Below are positions 26,757 through 35,314 of a stretch of 42,621 bases of DNA, piece by piece. The notes under the pieces are model-generated. The model worked only from the letters and a program-made list of their open reading frames with translations. It was not told the DNA's origin and did not search any database. A program made the translations under genes and the position numbers. Location of the stretch: positions 1-42,621 of the forward strand of contig JAQXSC010000066.1 of the NCBI GenBank assembly GCA_029218825.1, written 5' to 3'. Within the stretch, counting starts at the first letter, position 1. Every line of letters begins with the position of its first letter. The stretch comes from Oscillospiraceae bacterium (GTDB taxonomy: Bacteria > Bacillota > Clostridia > Oscillospirales > Acutalibacteraceae).

Positions 26757-27521
26757 TTGGCTAAAGTTATTGCAGTTGCCAACCAGAAAGGCGGAGTCGG
26801 AAAGACCACAACCTCGGTAAATCTTGCCGCCTGTCTTGGAGCAATAGGAAAAAGAACCCTCCTTGTTGACATTGACCCACAGGGTAACGCAACAAGCGGA
26901 GTGGCTATAGATAAACGTGGAGTTGCAAAATCCACATATAATTTACTTGTAGATGGGGACAAGGTCGAAACCTGTCTTGTGGAAACTCAGTATAAAAATC
27001 TGCACATTTTACCAAGTTCTCTTGATTTAGCGGCGGCGGAACTTGAAATTGCGGATTTACCCCACAGAGAAGCAAGGCTGAAAAACGCAATTCTCCCCAT
27101 AAAGTACAACTACGATTACATTATAATAGATTGTCCGCCCTCATTGGGACTTATTACGGCAAACGCTCTGACCGTTGCAGACACTATTTTAGTGCCTATC
27201 CAATGCGAATACTATGCTCTTGAGGGTCTGTCACAACTTATGAACACAGTAAGACGTGTTAAAAGGCAGTACAACGACAGCCTTGAAATTGAGGGCGTGT
27301 TGCTGACAATGTATGACGGAAGACTTAACCTGACCCAACAGGTTGTTGACGAGGTTAAAAAGTTCTTCCCAAGAAAAGTTTTCAAAACAGTTATTCCGAG
27401 AGGTGTGCGACTTTCCGAAGCACCCTCTTTCGGTATGCCTGTAATCTATTACGACAAGTCCTGTAAAGGCTCTGTTGCATACACAGAACTTGCAAAAGAA
27501 ATCGTGAGCAAGGAGAGGTAA
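26757..27521 (+). CDS. parA: Chromosome partitioning ATPase ParA (Soj)
   Basis: A 254-residue deviant Walker ATPase: NQKGGVGKTTT near the N-terminus, DIDPQGNATSG, then DCPPSLGLIT. It binds DNA non-specifically with ATP, is stimulated by ParB and, in Bacillus, also regulates DnaA. I place the start at TTG 26757 (MAKVIAVANQKGG) because GGTGA lies four bases before it, as at other genes here. The ATG 15 bases upstream precedes this ribosome-binding site and would add an unusual KGDF extension. The gene is one base from parB. Confidence 0.95.
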   Translation: MAKVIAVANQKGGVGKTTTSVNLAACLGAIGKRTLLVDIDPQGNATSGVAIDKRGVAKSTYNLLVDGDKVETCLVETQYKNLHILPSSLDLAAAELEIADLPHREARLKNAILPIKYNYDYIIIDCPPSLGLITANALTVADTILVPIQCEYYALEGLSQLMNTVRRVKRQYNDSLEIEGVLLTMYDGRLNLTQQVVDEVKKFFPRKVFKTVIPRGVRLSEAPSFGMPVIYYDKSCKGSVAYTELAKEIVSKER

Positions 27522-27522
27522 A

Positions 27523-28377
27523 ATGGCAAAGAAAATAGGCGGACTGGGCAAGGGTCTGGGAGCGATTTTTATCGAAAACGATACCGAGGACAGAAACGCC
27601 ACAGTCACATTAAAAATATCGGAAATCGAGCCTAACCGAAGTCAGCCTCGTAAAGACTTTGACGAAAAGGCTCTGACGGAGTTGGCAGAAAGCATAAAGG
27701 AACACGGATTGATTCAACCTATTCTTGTCCGTCCCTTAATCGGCGGAGGTTATCAGATTGTAGCCGGAGAGCGACGTTATCGTGCCTGTAGAATGGCAGG
27801 GCTTACAGAAGTGCCTGTCACAATAAGAGAGTTGACAGACGAAGAAACAATGGAACTTGCTCTTATTGAAAACCTGCAAAGAGAAAACCTGAATCCCCTT
27901 GAAGAAGCCTTAGGCTATAAAAGTCTTATGGAGGAATACAGTTTCAGTCAAGAACAGGTGGCAAAGGCTGTAGGCAAGTCAAGGTCAGCGGTTGCAAATA
28001 CTCTCCGACTGCTGAATCTCCCTGAGGACGTAACGGAACTTGTGAAAGAGGGAAAATTAAGCGCAGGTCACGCAAGAGCATTACTTGCCTTTGACGATGA
28101 GGCTTTAATGATAAAAACCGCAAAGAGCGTTGTTGACGAGGACTTGTCCGTCAGACAGGTGGAAAAGTTGGCAAAGAAAAAAACCGCCCCACAAAAAACA
28201 CCTAAAGCCGAGCCAAAGGCGTCATATTTCAGTATGGTGGAGCAAACTCTTACGGAATATTTAGGAAAAAAAGTCACAATCGCCCCATTAAAGGGCAAAA
28301 AAGGCGGACTTTTGCAGATAGAATTTTATTCAAATGAGGATTTAAAAGATTTAGCACAAAGATTAGAGGAGAAATAA
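27523..28377 (+). CDS. parB: Chromosome partitioning protein ParB (Spo0J)
   Basis: A 284-residue ParB. The N-terminal CTPase domain has the GERRYRA motif (82-88) and the ENLQREN motif (116-122), and a helix-turn-helix (about 142-162) recognises parS. A Lys/Pro-rich linker (about 205-225) leads to the C-terminal dimerisation domain. ParB loads at parS, slides as a CTP-dependent clamp and recruits SMC and ParA. Two parS sites lie upstream within 6.5 kb. It overlaps nothing and is followed three bases later by serS. Confidence 0.96.
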   Translation: MAKKIGGLGKGLGAIFIENDTEDRNATVTLKISEIEPNRSQPRKDFDEKALTELAESIKEHGLIQPILVRPLIGGGYQIVAGERRYRACRMAGLTEVPVTIRELTDEETMELALIENLQRENLNPLEEALGYKSLMEEYSFSQEQVAKAVGKSRSAVANTLRLLNLPEDVTELVKEGKLSAGHARALLAFDDEALMIKTAKSVVDEDLSVRQVEKLAKKKTAPQKTPKAEPKASYFSMVEQTLTEYLGKKVTIAPLKGKKGGLLQIEFYSNEDLKDLAQRLEEK

Positions 28378-28379
28378 AA

Positions 28380-29657
28380 ATGATTGACATTAAATTTTTA
28401 AGAGAAAATCCTGAAGTTGTAAAGGAAAACATCAAAAATAAGTTTCAGGACAGCAAGTTGCCTTTAGTTGATGAGGTAATCGAACTTGACAAACAGAGCA
28501 GAGAGGCAAAGGGCAAGGCTGACGAGTTAAGAGCAAACAGAAATAAACTGTCAAAAGAAATCGGCGGACTTTTTGCACAGGGCAAAAAGGAAGAGGCTGA
28601 ACAGTTGAAGGCTCAGGTTACCGCACAGGGCGAGGAATTGGCAAAACTTGAGGCACAGGAAGAAGAACTTGCAAAGAAAGTTACTGAAATAATGATGGTT
28701 ATTCCAAACATTATTGACCCACAGGTTCCAATCGGCAAGGACGACAGCGAAAATGTTGAGGTAGAGCGATTCGGAGAGCCTGTTGTTCCTGATTTTGAAA
28801 TTCCATATCACACAGAAATTATGGAAAAATTCAACGGAATCGACCTTGACGCAGCAAGAAAGGTAGCAGGTAACGGATTCTACTACCTTATGGGCGATAT
28901 TGCAAGACTTCACAGCGCAGTAATTTCCTACGCACGTGACTTTATGATTAACCGCGGATTTACCTATTGCGTTCCCCCATTTATGATCCGCTCAAACGTT
29001 GTTACCGGTGTAATGAGTTTTGCGGAAATGGACGCAATGATGTATAAAATCGAGGGCGAGGATTTGTACCTGATCGGCACTTCCGAGCATAGTATGATTG
29101 GTAAGTTTATCGACACAATGGTAAAAGAAGAGGAACTGCCAAAGACTTTGACAAGTTATTCCCCTTGTTTCAGAAAAGAAAAAGGCGCACACGGAATTGA
29201 GGAACGCGGTGTTTACCGTATTCATCAGTTTGAAAAACAGGAAATGATTGTTGTATGTAAGCCTGAGGACAGCAAAATGTGGTTTGACAAACTCTGGCAG
29301 AACACAGTTGATTTATTCCGTTCTCTTGATATTCCTGTTCGTACTCTTGAGTGTTGCTCCGGTGATTTGGCTGACTTAAAGGTGCGTTCAATCGACGTTG
29401 AGGCTTGGTCGCCACGTCAGAAAAAGTACTTTGAAGTTGGCTCTTGCTCTAACCTTGGAGATGCACAGGCTCGTCGACTGAAAATCAGAGTTAAGGGTAA
29501 GGACGGCAAATACTTTGCCCACACTCTTAACAACACAGTTGTTGCTCCGCCGAGAATGTTAATTGCGTTCTTGGAAAACAACCTGAACGCCGACGGCACA
29601 GTAAGTATTCCAAAGGCTCTGCAACCTTATATGGGCGGACAGGAAGTTATTAAATAA
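28380..29657 (+). CDS. serS: Seryl-tRNA synthetase
   Basis: A 425-residue class II synthetase. The N-terminal coiled-coil arm (about 30-105) binds the long variable arm of tRNA-Ser. The catalytic core follows with motif 2 (SPCFRKEKGAHGIEERGVYR) and motif 3 (NNTVVAPPRMLIAFLEN). It charges tRNA-Ser with serine. Two bases separate it from parB, and I see no T-box leader, so it is expressed with parAB. Serine tRNA synthetase next to parB is common near Firmicute origins. Confidence 0.96.
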   Translation: MIDIKFLRENPEVVKENIKNKFQDSKLPLVDEVIELDKQSREAKGKADELRANRNKLSKEIGGLFAQGKKEEAEQLKAQVTAQGEELAKLEAQEEELAKKVTEIMMVIPNIIDPQVPIGKDDSENVEVERFGEPVVPDFEIPYHTEIMEKFNGIDLDAARKVAGNGFYYLMGDIARLHSAVISYARDFMINRGFTYCVPPFMIRSNVVTGVMSFAEMDAMMYKIEGEDLYLIGTSEHSMIGKFIDTMVKEEELPKTLTSYSPCFRKEKGAHGIEERGVYRIHQFEKQEMIVVCKPEDSKMWFDKLWQNTVDLFRSLDIPVRTLECCSGDLADLKVRSIDVEAWSPRQKKYFEVGSCSNLGDAQARRLKIRVKGKDGKYFAHTLNNTVVAPPRMLIAFLENNLNADGTVSIPKALQPYMGGQEVIK

Positions 29658-29740
29658 TTGAAAATTGAAAATGGAAAATTATGGACGTGTAGATAGGTTC
29701 ATAAATAATTAAACTCATTTTCCCGACCGAATTTATAGTT
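29656..29740. repeat. MITE-like element, truncated copy after serS
   Basis: Matches the left half of 18004-18199: AATTGAAAATGGAAAATT, GACGTGTAGA, TTCATAAATAA, then CCCGACC and ATTTATAGT. Similarity stops there, so the right half is missing. It begins at the serS stop codon. Confidence 0.7.
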
Positions 29741-29755
29741 ACTGTAAAACAAAAA

Positions 29756-29775
29756 GGCACTGCAAACGCAGTGCC
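29756..29775. terminator. Bidirectional terminator between serS and the small membrane gene
   Basis: GGCACTGC/GCAGTGCC stem with AAAC loop, A5 before and TTAATTA after. It can serve serS (plus) and the convergent small gene (minus). Confidence 0.8.
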
Positions 29776-29794
29776 TTAATTACTATTATTCAAT

Positions 29795-29947
29795 TTATTC
29801 AATAGAACACTCTAAATAATGAGTTAACTCCTCGTCATCCTTTTTCTTCTTCTCCTTAACAATAAGGAAAGCAGTCAAAGCAGCGCTGACAGCGGCAACA
29901 ACAGAAGCAATAGCAATAATTATACCGATTTTTTTATTTTTATCCAT
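29795..29947 (-). CDS. Small single-helix membrane protein, 50 residues
   Basis: A short gene with a strong ribosome-binding site (AAGGAGG) seven bases before its ATG. The product has a Lys-rich start (MDKNKKIG), one membrane helix rich in Ile, Ala and Val (about residues 7-30), a run KEKKKKDDEE and the end LTHYLECSIE. By the positive-inside rule, both flanks being basic, the topology is ambiguous. A promoter precedes it (TTGACT at 30009-30014, 16-bp spacer, TATTAT at 29987-29992) and a terminator follows. I do not recognise a family. Confidence 0.75.
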   Translation of the reverse strand: MDKNKKIGIIIAIASVVAAVSAALTAFLIVKEKKKKDDEELTHYLECSIE

Positions 29948-29986
29948 AATAACGCCTCCTTGGTAAAAACTAATTATTGTACTTCT

Positions 29987-30014
29987 ATAATAACAGTTTT
30001 TGAAAAAAAGTCAA
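29987..30014 (-). promoter_or_regulatory. Predicted promoter of the 50-residue membrane protein
   Basis: Minus strand -35 TTGACT, 16-bp spacer, -10 TATTAT. Confidence 0.6.
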
Positions 30015-30075
30015 CAAAATACCAATAAAAAATTAAAGAAATTTGACAAAAATTTGAATTTTTAATAAATAAAAA

Positions 30076-30095
30076 AGCAGAACCGAAGTCCTGCT
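30076..30095 (-). terminator. Intrinsic terminator after rpsT
   Basis: On the minus strand AGCAGGAC/GTTCTGCT with a TTCG tetraloop (one G-U pair), followed by TTTTTATTT. Confidence 0.9.
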
Positions 30096-30117
30096 TTTAA
30101 ATCACAATGAAATTAAA

Positions 30118-30378
30118 TTATGCAGATGCGTTTAAACGCTTTGCAAGATTTGCTTTGCTGCGGGATGCTTTGTTCTTATGCATAATTCCCTTTGATGCAG
30201 CCTGGTCAATTTTCTTTACAGCAAGACTAACTGCCTCAGCCTTATTGTCAGCATTAGTTTCAATAGCAACGTAAGCCTTTTTGATAGCAGTCTTTAGAGC
30301 AGATTTAATCTCTTTGTTGTGAGCAGTTTTTGTAGCAATAACCTTAACACGCTTTTTTGCTGATTTAATGTTAGGCAT
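30118..30378 (-). CDS. rpsT: Ribosomal protein bS20
   Basis: An 86-residue basic helical protein of the small subunit, starting [21 protein letters not shown] and ending with the conserved region [18 protein letters not shown] longer frame runs upstream, but the ATG at 30378 with a near-perfect GGAGGTGG site is clearly the start. It is monocistronic, with its own promoter and a UUCG-loop terminator. Confidence 0.97.
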   Translation of the reverse strand: MPNIKSAKKRVKVIATKTAHNKEIKSALKTAIKKAYVAIETNADNKAEAVSLAVKKIDQAASKGIMHKNKASRSKANLAKRLNASA

Positions 30379-30428
30379 TGGTCCCACCTCCTTAAAATAT
30401 AGGTAAACATAGTAGTCACGTACATATG

Positions 30429-30457
30429 ATAATAACACTTTATTCCCAAAAATGCAA
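30429..30457 (-). promoter_or_regulatory. Predicted rpsT promoter
   Basis: Minus strand -35 TTGCAT (30452-30457), 17-bp spacer, -10 TATTAT (30429-30434). Confidence 0.65.
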
Positions 30458-30544
30458 GTGTTTTTCATAATTTTATCGAAAAATTTTTACAATAGTTATC
30501 AATATGCAACCCAACCACAATATATAGTGGATACCAAAGTTATT

Positions 30545-31102
30545 CTACAGAAATAATCTTGATAAGGCAACTCCGATAATGATAATACCGGACAGAACGG
30601 ATAAAAACTTTTTAGAAAAGAAAAAGTGATTTACAGCCTTTCTGGACAGCACAATTCCCGTAGAAAGGAAAACAGAGTGGCAAATTCCCACCCCAATGGG
30701 AACGAGAAAAGATGAATTGCCGGAAACACCATAGCCCAACCCTGCGCTGAACGCGTCAATAGACACGGCAACAGCCAAAAAAAGACTTTCCTTAAAATTT
30801 AACTTCCTTGAAAAATCCACGTTTTCCTTTGATTTTTTTGCAAAAATTGAGCAGATTATAGTGTAAATTCCAAGAATAAACAGGAGGATTGAGCCTAAAT
30901 ATGTTCCCAAATCAGCAGAAACAAACAGCAAAAGTAACTTACCGCAAAAAAGTGCAAGGGCAGTAAATCCTGCCGAAACCAGACCTATTATAATATTAGT
31001 ATAAAAAGAGGATTTAAAATTACGCAGACCGTAACTGCAACCAATGGTAAAGCCGTCAAAACTGACGCTGCAACAAAACAGTAAACCGGTTAAAAATTCC
31101 AA
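30545..31102 (-). CDS. MntP/YtaF-family membrane transporter
   Basis: A 185-residue protein with six predicted membrane helices in two similar halves; each half has an Asp-containing motif (SFDGFTIGCSYGLR near residue 14 and SIDAFSAGLGYGVSG near 115). This is the pattern of the MntP manganese-efflux and YtaF sporulation-membrane families; I cannot separate the two. The start is a TTG at 31102, because AGGGAG lies eight bases upstream and no ATG is available. That ribosome-binding site is the 3' arm of a strong hairpin (31110-31158), suggesting control of expression. The gene follows a small membrane gene in the same direction. Confidence 0.8.
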   Translation of the reverse strand: MEFLTGLLFCCSVSFDGFTIGCSYGLRNFKSSFYTNIIIGLVSAGFTALALFCGKLLLLFVSADLGTYLGSILLFILGIYTIICSIFAKKSKENVDFSRKLNFKESLFLAVAVSIDAFSAGLGYGVSGNSSFLVPIGVGICHSVFLSTGIVLSRKAVNHFFFSKKFLSVLSGIIIIGVALSRLFL

Positions 31103-31109
31103 AATAAAA

Positions 31110-31158
31110 ACTCCCTAAGTATGCAGAAGTATTTGCTATGCCATACTATTCAGGGAGT
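31110..31158 (-). promoter_or_regulatory. Hairpin enclosing the ribosome-binding site of the MntP/YtaF-like gene
   Basis: On the minus strand ACTCCCT pairs with AGGGAGT and AGTATG with CATACT, with a small internal loop and an 18-base apical loop. The 3' arm is the ribosome-binding site, and TTTTATTTT follows, so it also looks like an intrinsic terminator. An alternative pairing AGTAT/ATACT within the loop competes with the upper stem. Confidence 0.55.
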
Positions 31159-31173
31159 GTGTTTTTTGTGATA

Positions 31174-31446
31174 CTATTGTGTTCGGTTTTTTCTGATCTT
31201 TAGGTAAATCAAAATAATTGCAAGGAGAAATCCACAGGCTACCGAGCGAAAGACGATGCTGTAAACCCCTGCAAAAAGGTTAAGGTCGGTAACGGCGTTT
31301 ACCAGATACCAGCCAAATAAAAAGGCAAAGAAACCGCCCATTAAATATAGTATAGGGTGGAATCTGTGGGCAGAAATAATGCAGAAAAGGGCAAGTAACC
31401 CCCACAGCCCAATATAAATCATATCCGTAACCTGTATATCAAGCAT
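31174..31446 (-). CDS. Small membrane protein, three helices
   Basis: A 90-residue hydrophobic protein with three predicted membrane helices (about 9-27, 30-50 and 58-82) and a basic C-terminus (KIRKNRTQ), which should be cytoplasmic. It has a consensus promoter (31471-31499) and an AGAAGG ribosome-binding site. It is followed by the hairpin and the MntP/YtaF-like gene, perhaps as one transcript. I do not recognise a family. Confidence 0.7.
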   Translation of the reverse strand: MLDIQVTDMIYIGLWGLLALFCIISAHRFHPILYLMGGFFAFLFGWYLVNAVTDLNLFAGVYSIVFRSVACGFLLAIILIYLKIRKNRTQ

Positions 31447-31470
31447 AATTTTTACCTTCTTTCTATGTTA

Positions 31471-31499
31471 ATTATAGGATTCGTTTGCAGTAAAGTCAA
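31471..31499 (-). promoter_or_regulatory. Predicted promoter of the three-helix membrane protein
   Basis: Minus strand -35 TTGACT (31494-31499), 17-bp spacer, -10 TATAAT (31471-31476). Confidence 0.8.
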
Positions 31500-31591
31500 C
31501 AATATAGGGTAAAATATAAGTAAAACATATAGAAAAAAGTCCCGTAAACAAAGGGGATTTGAAAAAATATGAAAAAATTTCTAACTAACTA

Positions 31592-31620
31592 TTGACTTTT
31601 TCTGACTTTAATGCTAAATT
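31592..31620 (+). promoter_or_regulatory. Predicted promoter of the hrcA heat-shock operon
   Basis: -35 TTGACT (31592-31597), 17-bp spacer, -10 TAAATT (31615-31620), a weak -10. It ends 13 bp before the CIRCE operator. Confidence 0.55.
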
Positions 31621-31633
31621 ATAAATATAGCAA

Positions 31634-31660
31634 TTAGCACTCGACAAGTTAGAGTGCTAA
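31634..31660. promoter_or_regulatory. CIRCE operator (HrcA binding site)
   Basis: TTAGCACTC, nine-base spacer, GAGTGCTAA: a perfect match to CIRCE. HrcA binds it to repress the downstream hrcA-grpE-dnaK-dnaJ operon, and GroEL availability modulates HrcA in known systems. Confidence 0.97.
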
Positions 31661-31704
31661 TTCATAAAAACAGAGTTCATTTTTATGAACAAAGAGGCGA
31701 TGAT

Positions 31705-32739
31705 ATGGATATTGCTCAACGTAAGCAAAAAATTCTCGCTGCTGTTATTGAAAACTATATATTAAACGGAGAGCCTGTTGGTTCCAAGGTGCTTGAAAAG
31801 TCGGAGGACTTTAACGTCAGTTCCGCTACCATAAGAAACGAACTTGCGGACTTAACTACTTTAGGACTGTTAAAGCAACCCCACACCTCAGCCGGCAGAG
31901 TTCCCACTCAAATGGGATACAGATTTTACGTAGATAACTTAATGGACGTTGAGCCTTTAAGCGACAGGGTAAGCAGTTATATTCAAAATCGGTTGAGAAA
32001 AGTCTGCGACGCTCCGGAGCATATTTTACAGGGTGCGGCAGATTTGCTTTGTGAAATCACAGGCACAACGGCTATTGCAACAACCCCCACAGGCGAGGAT
32101 ACAAGAGTCCGCAAAATAAAATTTGTCCAAACCGGTAGATACACCGCTATGATGGTGCTGATAACCTCATCAGGTATGGTAAAAAGCCGACTGTTCAGGT
32201 GCGACTTTGACATAACATCCGAAATGCTCAACCTCTTTGACAGAGCCTTAAACGAAAGGTTAGCCGGTGAGCCTTTGAGCAACATAAACCAACCCTTTAT
32301 TCAGACCTTTGCCGCATCTTTCGGAGAGTTGTCCTTGCTTATGGCGGATATGCTTATAGCGGTTATGGACGCTTGTAAGGAAGCCTCGTCGGTGAATGTG
32401 TATTTAAGCGGAGCAACAAAACTGTTGCACCACAGCGACAACGATTTATTCAATTCCCTGACGTTACTTGAATATCTGTCGGATAACAGCAACAATGAAA
32501 AATTGCTACGAAATGTACCTGAGGGTACTAACATATATATAGGTAGAGAAAATCCCCAAAGAGAACTTAACAAAAACTCTTTGATAGCCACAAGATACGC
32601 AATCGGCAATCAACCGGCAGGAACAATCGCTCTAATCACTCCTTTAAGGTTTGACTACGGCAAAGCCGTTGCCATAGCGGAAAATGTGGCGCAAACAGTT
32701 GGGTATCTTATTGAGGAAGTAATAACTACCGAAAAATAA
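31705..32739 (+). CDS. hrcA: Heat-inducible transcription repressor HrcA
   Basis: A 344-residue repressor. The winged-helix domain covers about 1-75 (DIAQRKQKILAAVIENYI, then SSATIRNELADL), followed by the GAF-like and dimerisation regions. It represses its own operon through CIRCE. The reading frame extends upstream into the CIRCE element, so I use the ATG at 31705, preceded by AGAGG; the product then begins MDIAQRKQ as in homologues. First gene of the class I heat-shock operon. Confidence 0.96.
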   Translation: MDIAQRKQKILAAVIENYILNGEPVGSKVLEKSEDFNVSSATIRNELADLTTLGLLKQPHTSAGRVPTQMGYRFYVDNLMDVEPLSDRVSSYIQNRLRKVCDAPEHILQGAADLLCEITGTTAIATTPTGEDTRVRKIKFVQTGRYTAMMVLITSSGMVKSRLFRCDFDITSEMLNLFDRALNERLAGEPLSNINQPFIQTFAASFGELSLLMADMLIAVMDACKEASSVNVYLSGATKLLHHSDNDLFNSLTLLEYLSDNSNNEKLLRNVPEGTNIYIGRENPQRELNKNSLIATRYAIGNQPAGTIALITPLRFDYGKAVAIAENVAQTVGYLIEEVITTEK

Positions 32740-32763
32740 CCTTTAGCAGAAAGGATGGATAGT

Positions 32764-33333
32764 ATGAGTGAGGACATCAAAAAGGACGCTTGTGAAGAAC
32801 AGGCAGAGGAAATGGAAGAAGTAAAAGAAGAGAAAAAAGCGGAAAAATCCGAAAAGAAGAAAAAGGAAAAGAAAGATAAGAAAGACGAAAAGATAAAAGA
32901 ACTTGAAGAGGCCCTTGAAAAGGAAAAGGAAAGCAGACTTCGTCTTATGGCAGAATACGACAACTACCGCAAGAGAACATCTGCCGAGAAACTTTCAATC
33001 TATGACGACGCTACCGCAAAGGCTATTGAGGAAATTCTGCCGATGGCAGACAGCATCACCTTGGCTTTACAGAATATGAAAGACGCTCCCGAGGAGTTTA
33101 AAAAGGGAATCGAACTTGTAGGGGCGCAACTTAAAGCATCTCTCGATAAGTTAAAGGTTGAGGCTTTTTGTGAAGTAGGCGACAATTTCGACCCTAACAT
33201 TCACAACGCAGTAGCAAAAATCGAAAGCGAAGATTTTGAGGAAAACAAAATTTCCGCAGTATTCCAAAAGGGATACAAAATCGGCGACAAAATTATCCGC
33301 CATGCAATGGTTCAGGTTGCAAACTGCGACTGA
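32764..33333 (+). CDS. grpE: Nucleotide exchange factor GrpE
   Basis: A 189-residue GrpE. A Lys/Glu-rich N-terminal stretch (about 5-50) leads into the long dimerising coiled coil and the core with AEYDNYRKRT and the C-terminal beta domain (ending KGYKIGDKIIRHAMVQVA). It releases ADP from DnaK. I choose the ATG at 32764 because AAAGG is well spaced from it; the ATG at 32755 immediately follows the AAAGG and is too close. It lies between hrcA and dnaK. Confidence 0.95.
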   Translation: MSEDIKKDACEEQAEEMEEVKEEKKAEKSEKKKKEKKDKKDEKIKELEEALEKEKESRLRLMAEYDNYRKRTSAEKLSIYDDATAKAIEEILPMADSITLALQNMKDAPEEFKKGIELVGAQLKASLDKLKVEAFCEVGDNFDPNIHNAVAKIESEDFEENKISAVFQKGYKIGDKIIRHAMVQVANCD

Positions 33334-33384
33334 GAACTTTTAAATAGAAAATAAATAAAAAATAATTTTTTGGAGGAATTCATT

Positions 33385-35223
33385 ATGGCAAAAACAATAG
33401 GTATAGATTTAGGCACAACAAACTCTTGTGTTGCAGTTATCGAAGGCGGCGAGCCTGTAGTAATCGCTAACGCAGAAGGCGCAAGAACAACACCGTCAGT
33501 AGTTGCTTTCTCAAAAGACGGCGAGCGTATGGTAGGTCAGGTTGCTAAACGTCAGGCTATCACAAACCCTGACAAAACAGTATCCTCAATCAAGAGAGAA
33601 ATGGGTACTGCTTACAAAGTACAGATTGACAACAAAAGTTACACACCGCAGGAAATTTCCGCTATGATTCTACAGAAGTTAAAGGCTGACGCAGAAGCAT
33701 ACTTAGGCGAAACAGTTACACAGGCTGTTATTACAGTACCTGCTTACTTTACAGACGCACAGCGTCAGGCTACAAAGGACGCAGGCAGAATCGCAGGTCT
33801 TGACGTAAAGAGAATTATCAACGAGCCTACAGCAGCCGCACTTTCATACGGTGTAGATAAGGAAAACGACCAGAAGGTTATGGTTTACGACTTAGGCGGC
33901 GGTACATTCGACGTATCAATTATCGAAATGGGCGACGGCGTTCAGGAAGTACTTGCAACAGCAGGTAACAACCGTTTAGGCGGCGACGACTTCGACAAGA
34001 GAATTATCGACTGGATGGTTGCAGAATTTAAAACAGCAGAGGGTGTTGATTTAAGTTCCGACAAAATGGCTATGCAGAGATTAAAGGACGCAGCAGAAAA
34101 GGCTAAAATCGAACTTTCAGGCGTTACAACTACTGCTATCAACCTGCCGTTTATCACAGCAGACGCAACTGGTCCGAAACATATGGACTTAACGCTTACT
34201 CGTGCAAAGTTTGACGAGTTAACCGCTGACTTGGTTGAGGCTACAATGGGTCCTGTACGTTCAGCACTTTCAGATTCAGGCCTACAGATTTCAGAAATTG
34301 ACAAGGTATTAATGGTTGGCGGTTCTTCAAGAATCCCTGCTGTTCAAGAGGCTGTTAAGAAACTAATCGGCAAAGAACCATTCAAGGGCATCAACCCTGA
34401 CGAGTGCGTAGCAATCGGCGCCGCTATTCAGGCAGGTGTACTTGGCGGCGAAGTTGACGGACTTCTGCTCCTTGACGTTACTCCGCTTTCCCTTGGTGTT
34501 GAAACAATGGGCGGTGTTATGACAAAGATTATCGACCGTAACACAACTATCCCAACAAAGAAGAGCCAGATTTTCTCAACTGCCGTTGACAATCAGACAC
34601 AGGTTGAAATCAACGTTCTACAGGGTGAGCGTGAATTTGCAAGAGATAACAAACAACTTGGCTTGTTCACACTTGCAGGTATCGCTCCTGCTATGCGTGG
34701 TGTTCCTCAGATTGAGGTTACATTCGATATTGACGCAAACGGCATTGTAAACGTATCCGCTAAGGATTTAGGCACAGGTAAAGAACAGAAAATCACAATC
34801 AGTTCTTCAACAAATATGAGCAAGGAAGATATCGACAAGGCTGTTAAAGAGGCAGAGCAGTTTGCTGCTGAGGATAAAAAGCGCAGAGAAGAAGTTGACG
34901 CTAAAAACGAGGCAGAGCAGATGGCGTATCAGGCAGAAAAACTTGTAAACGAGAACGGCGATAAAATTGACCAGGCAGACAAGGACGCATTAACAACAAA
35001 GGCTGCCGCTGTTAAGGACGCAATCTCAAAGAACGATATTACTCTGATTAACGGTGCAAAGGAAGATTTACAGAAAACTTTGTACGAGGTATCAGCAAAG
35101 ATTTATCAACAGGCTAACCCACAGGGTGCTCCTCAGGGACAGCCTACACCTGATATGGGTCAACAGCCACAGAATGACCCTAACGTATATGACGCTGATT
35201 TTACAGACGTTGAGGGCAACTAA
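33385..35223 (+). CDS. dnaK: Chaperone DnaK (Hsp70)
   Basis: A 612-residue Hsp70. The ATPase domain begins [12 protein letters not shown] and contains [13 protein letters not shown] and [10 protein letters not shown]. The substrate-binding domain follows (about 360-480), then the helical lid and a Gln/Pro/Gly-rich tail. It binds exposed hydrophobic peptides with DnaJ and GrpE. The ATG at 33385 is preceded by GGAGG; a frame-extending TTG at 33370 overlaps that site and is not the start. Confidence 0.98.
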   Translation: MAKTIGIDLGTTNSCVAVIEGGEPVVIANAEGARTTPSVVAFSKDGERMVGQVAKRQAITNPDKTVSSIKREMGTAYKVQIDNKSYTPQEISAMILQKLKADAEAYLGETVTQAVITVPAYFTDAQRQATKDAGRIAGLDVKRIINEPTAAALSYGVDKENDQKVMVYDLGGGTFDVSIIEMGDGVQEVLATAGNNRLGGDDFDKRIIDWMVAEFKTAEGVDLSSDKMAMQRLKDAAEKAKIELSGVTTTAINLPFITADATGPKHMDLTLTRAKFDELTADLVEATMGPVRSALSDSGLQISEIDKVLMVGGSSRIPAVQEAVKKLIGKEPFKGINPDECVAIGAAIQAGVLGGEVDGLLLLDVTPLSLGVETMGGVMTKIIDRNTTIPTKKSQIFSTAVDNQTQVEINVLQGEREFARDNKQLGLFTLAGIAPAMRGVPQIEVTFDIDANGIVNVSAKDLGTGKEQKITISSSTNMSKEDIDKAVKEAEQFAAEDKKRREEVDAKNEAEQMAYQAEKLVNENGDKIDQADKDALTTKAAAVKDAISKNDITLINGAKEDLQKTLYEVSAKIYQQANPQGAPQGQPTPDMGQQPQNDPNVYDADFTDVEGN

Positions 35224-35243
35224 TTATTAATATTATGCTTTAG

Positions 35244-35266
35244 GTGGTGCAGTGACCCTGCACCAC
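35244..35266 (+). other. Hairpin between dnaK and dnaJ
   Basis: GTGGTGCAG/CTGCACCAC with a five-base loop. The following bases (TTTGGG) are a poor T run. It may stabilise the dnaK end of the mRNA or partly terminate, lowering dnaJ relative to dnaK. Confidence 0.6.
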
Positions 35267-35280
35267 TTTGGGCGTTATTA

Positions 35281-35314
35281 TCAATTATCCATTAACATAA
35301 GGGTGATTTTATGG
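35281..35314 (+). repeat. MITE-like right end plus ribosome-binding site before dnaJ
   Basis: 34 bases from the repeat end through AGGGTGATT and the ATG match those before mnmE (18186-18219) at 31 positions. Confidence 0.6.

Noticed and set aside
29658..29794. Possible T-box or other leader associated with serS
   Set aside because: serS is two bases from parB and has no leader; the DNA after it is a truncated repeat copy and a terminator.
31110..31158. yybP-ykoY manganese riboswitch before the MntP/YtaF-like gene
   Set aside because: The leader of about 50 nt is much too short and lacks the conserved double-loop sequence, so I list it only as an unexplained hairpin.
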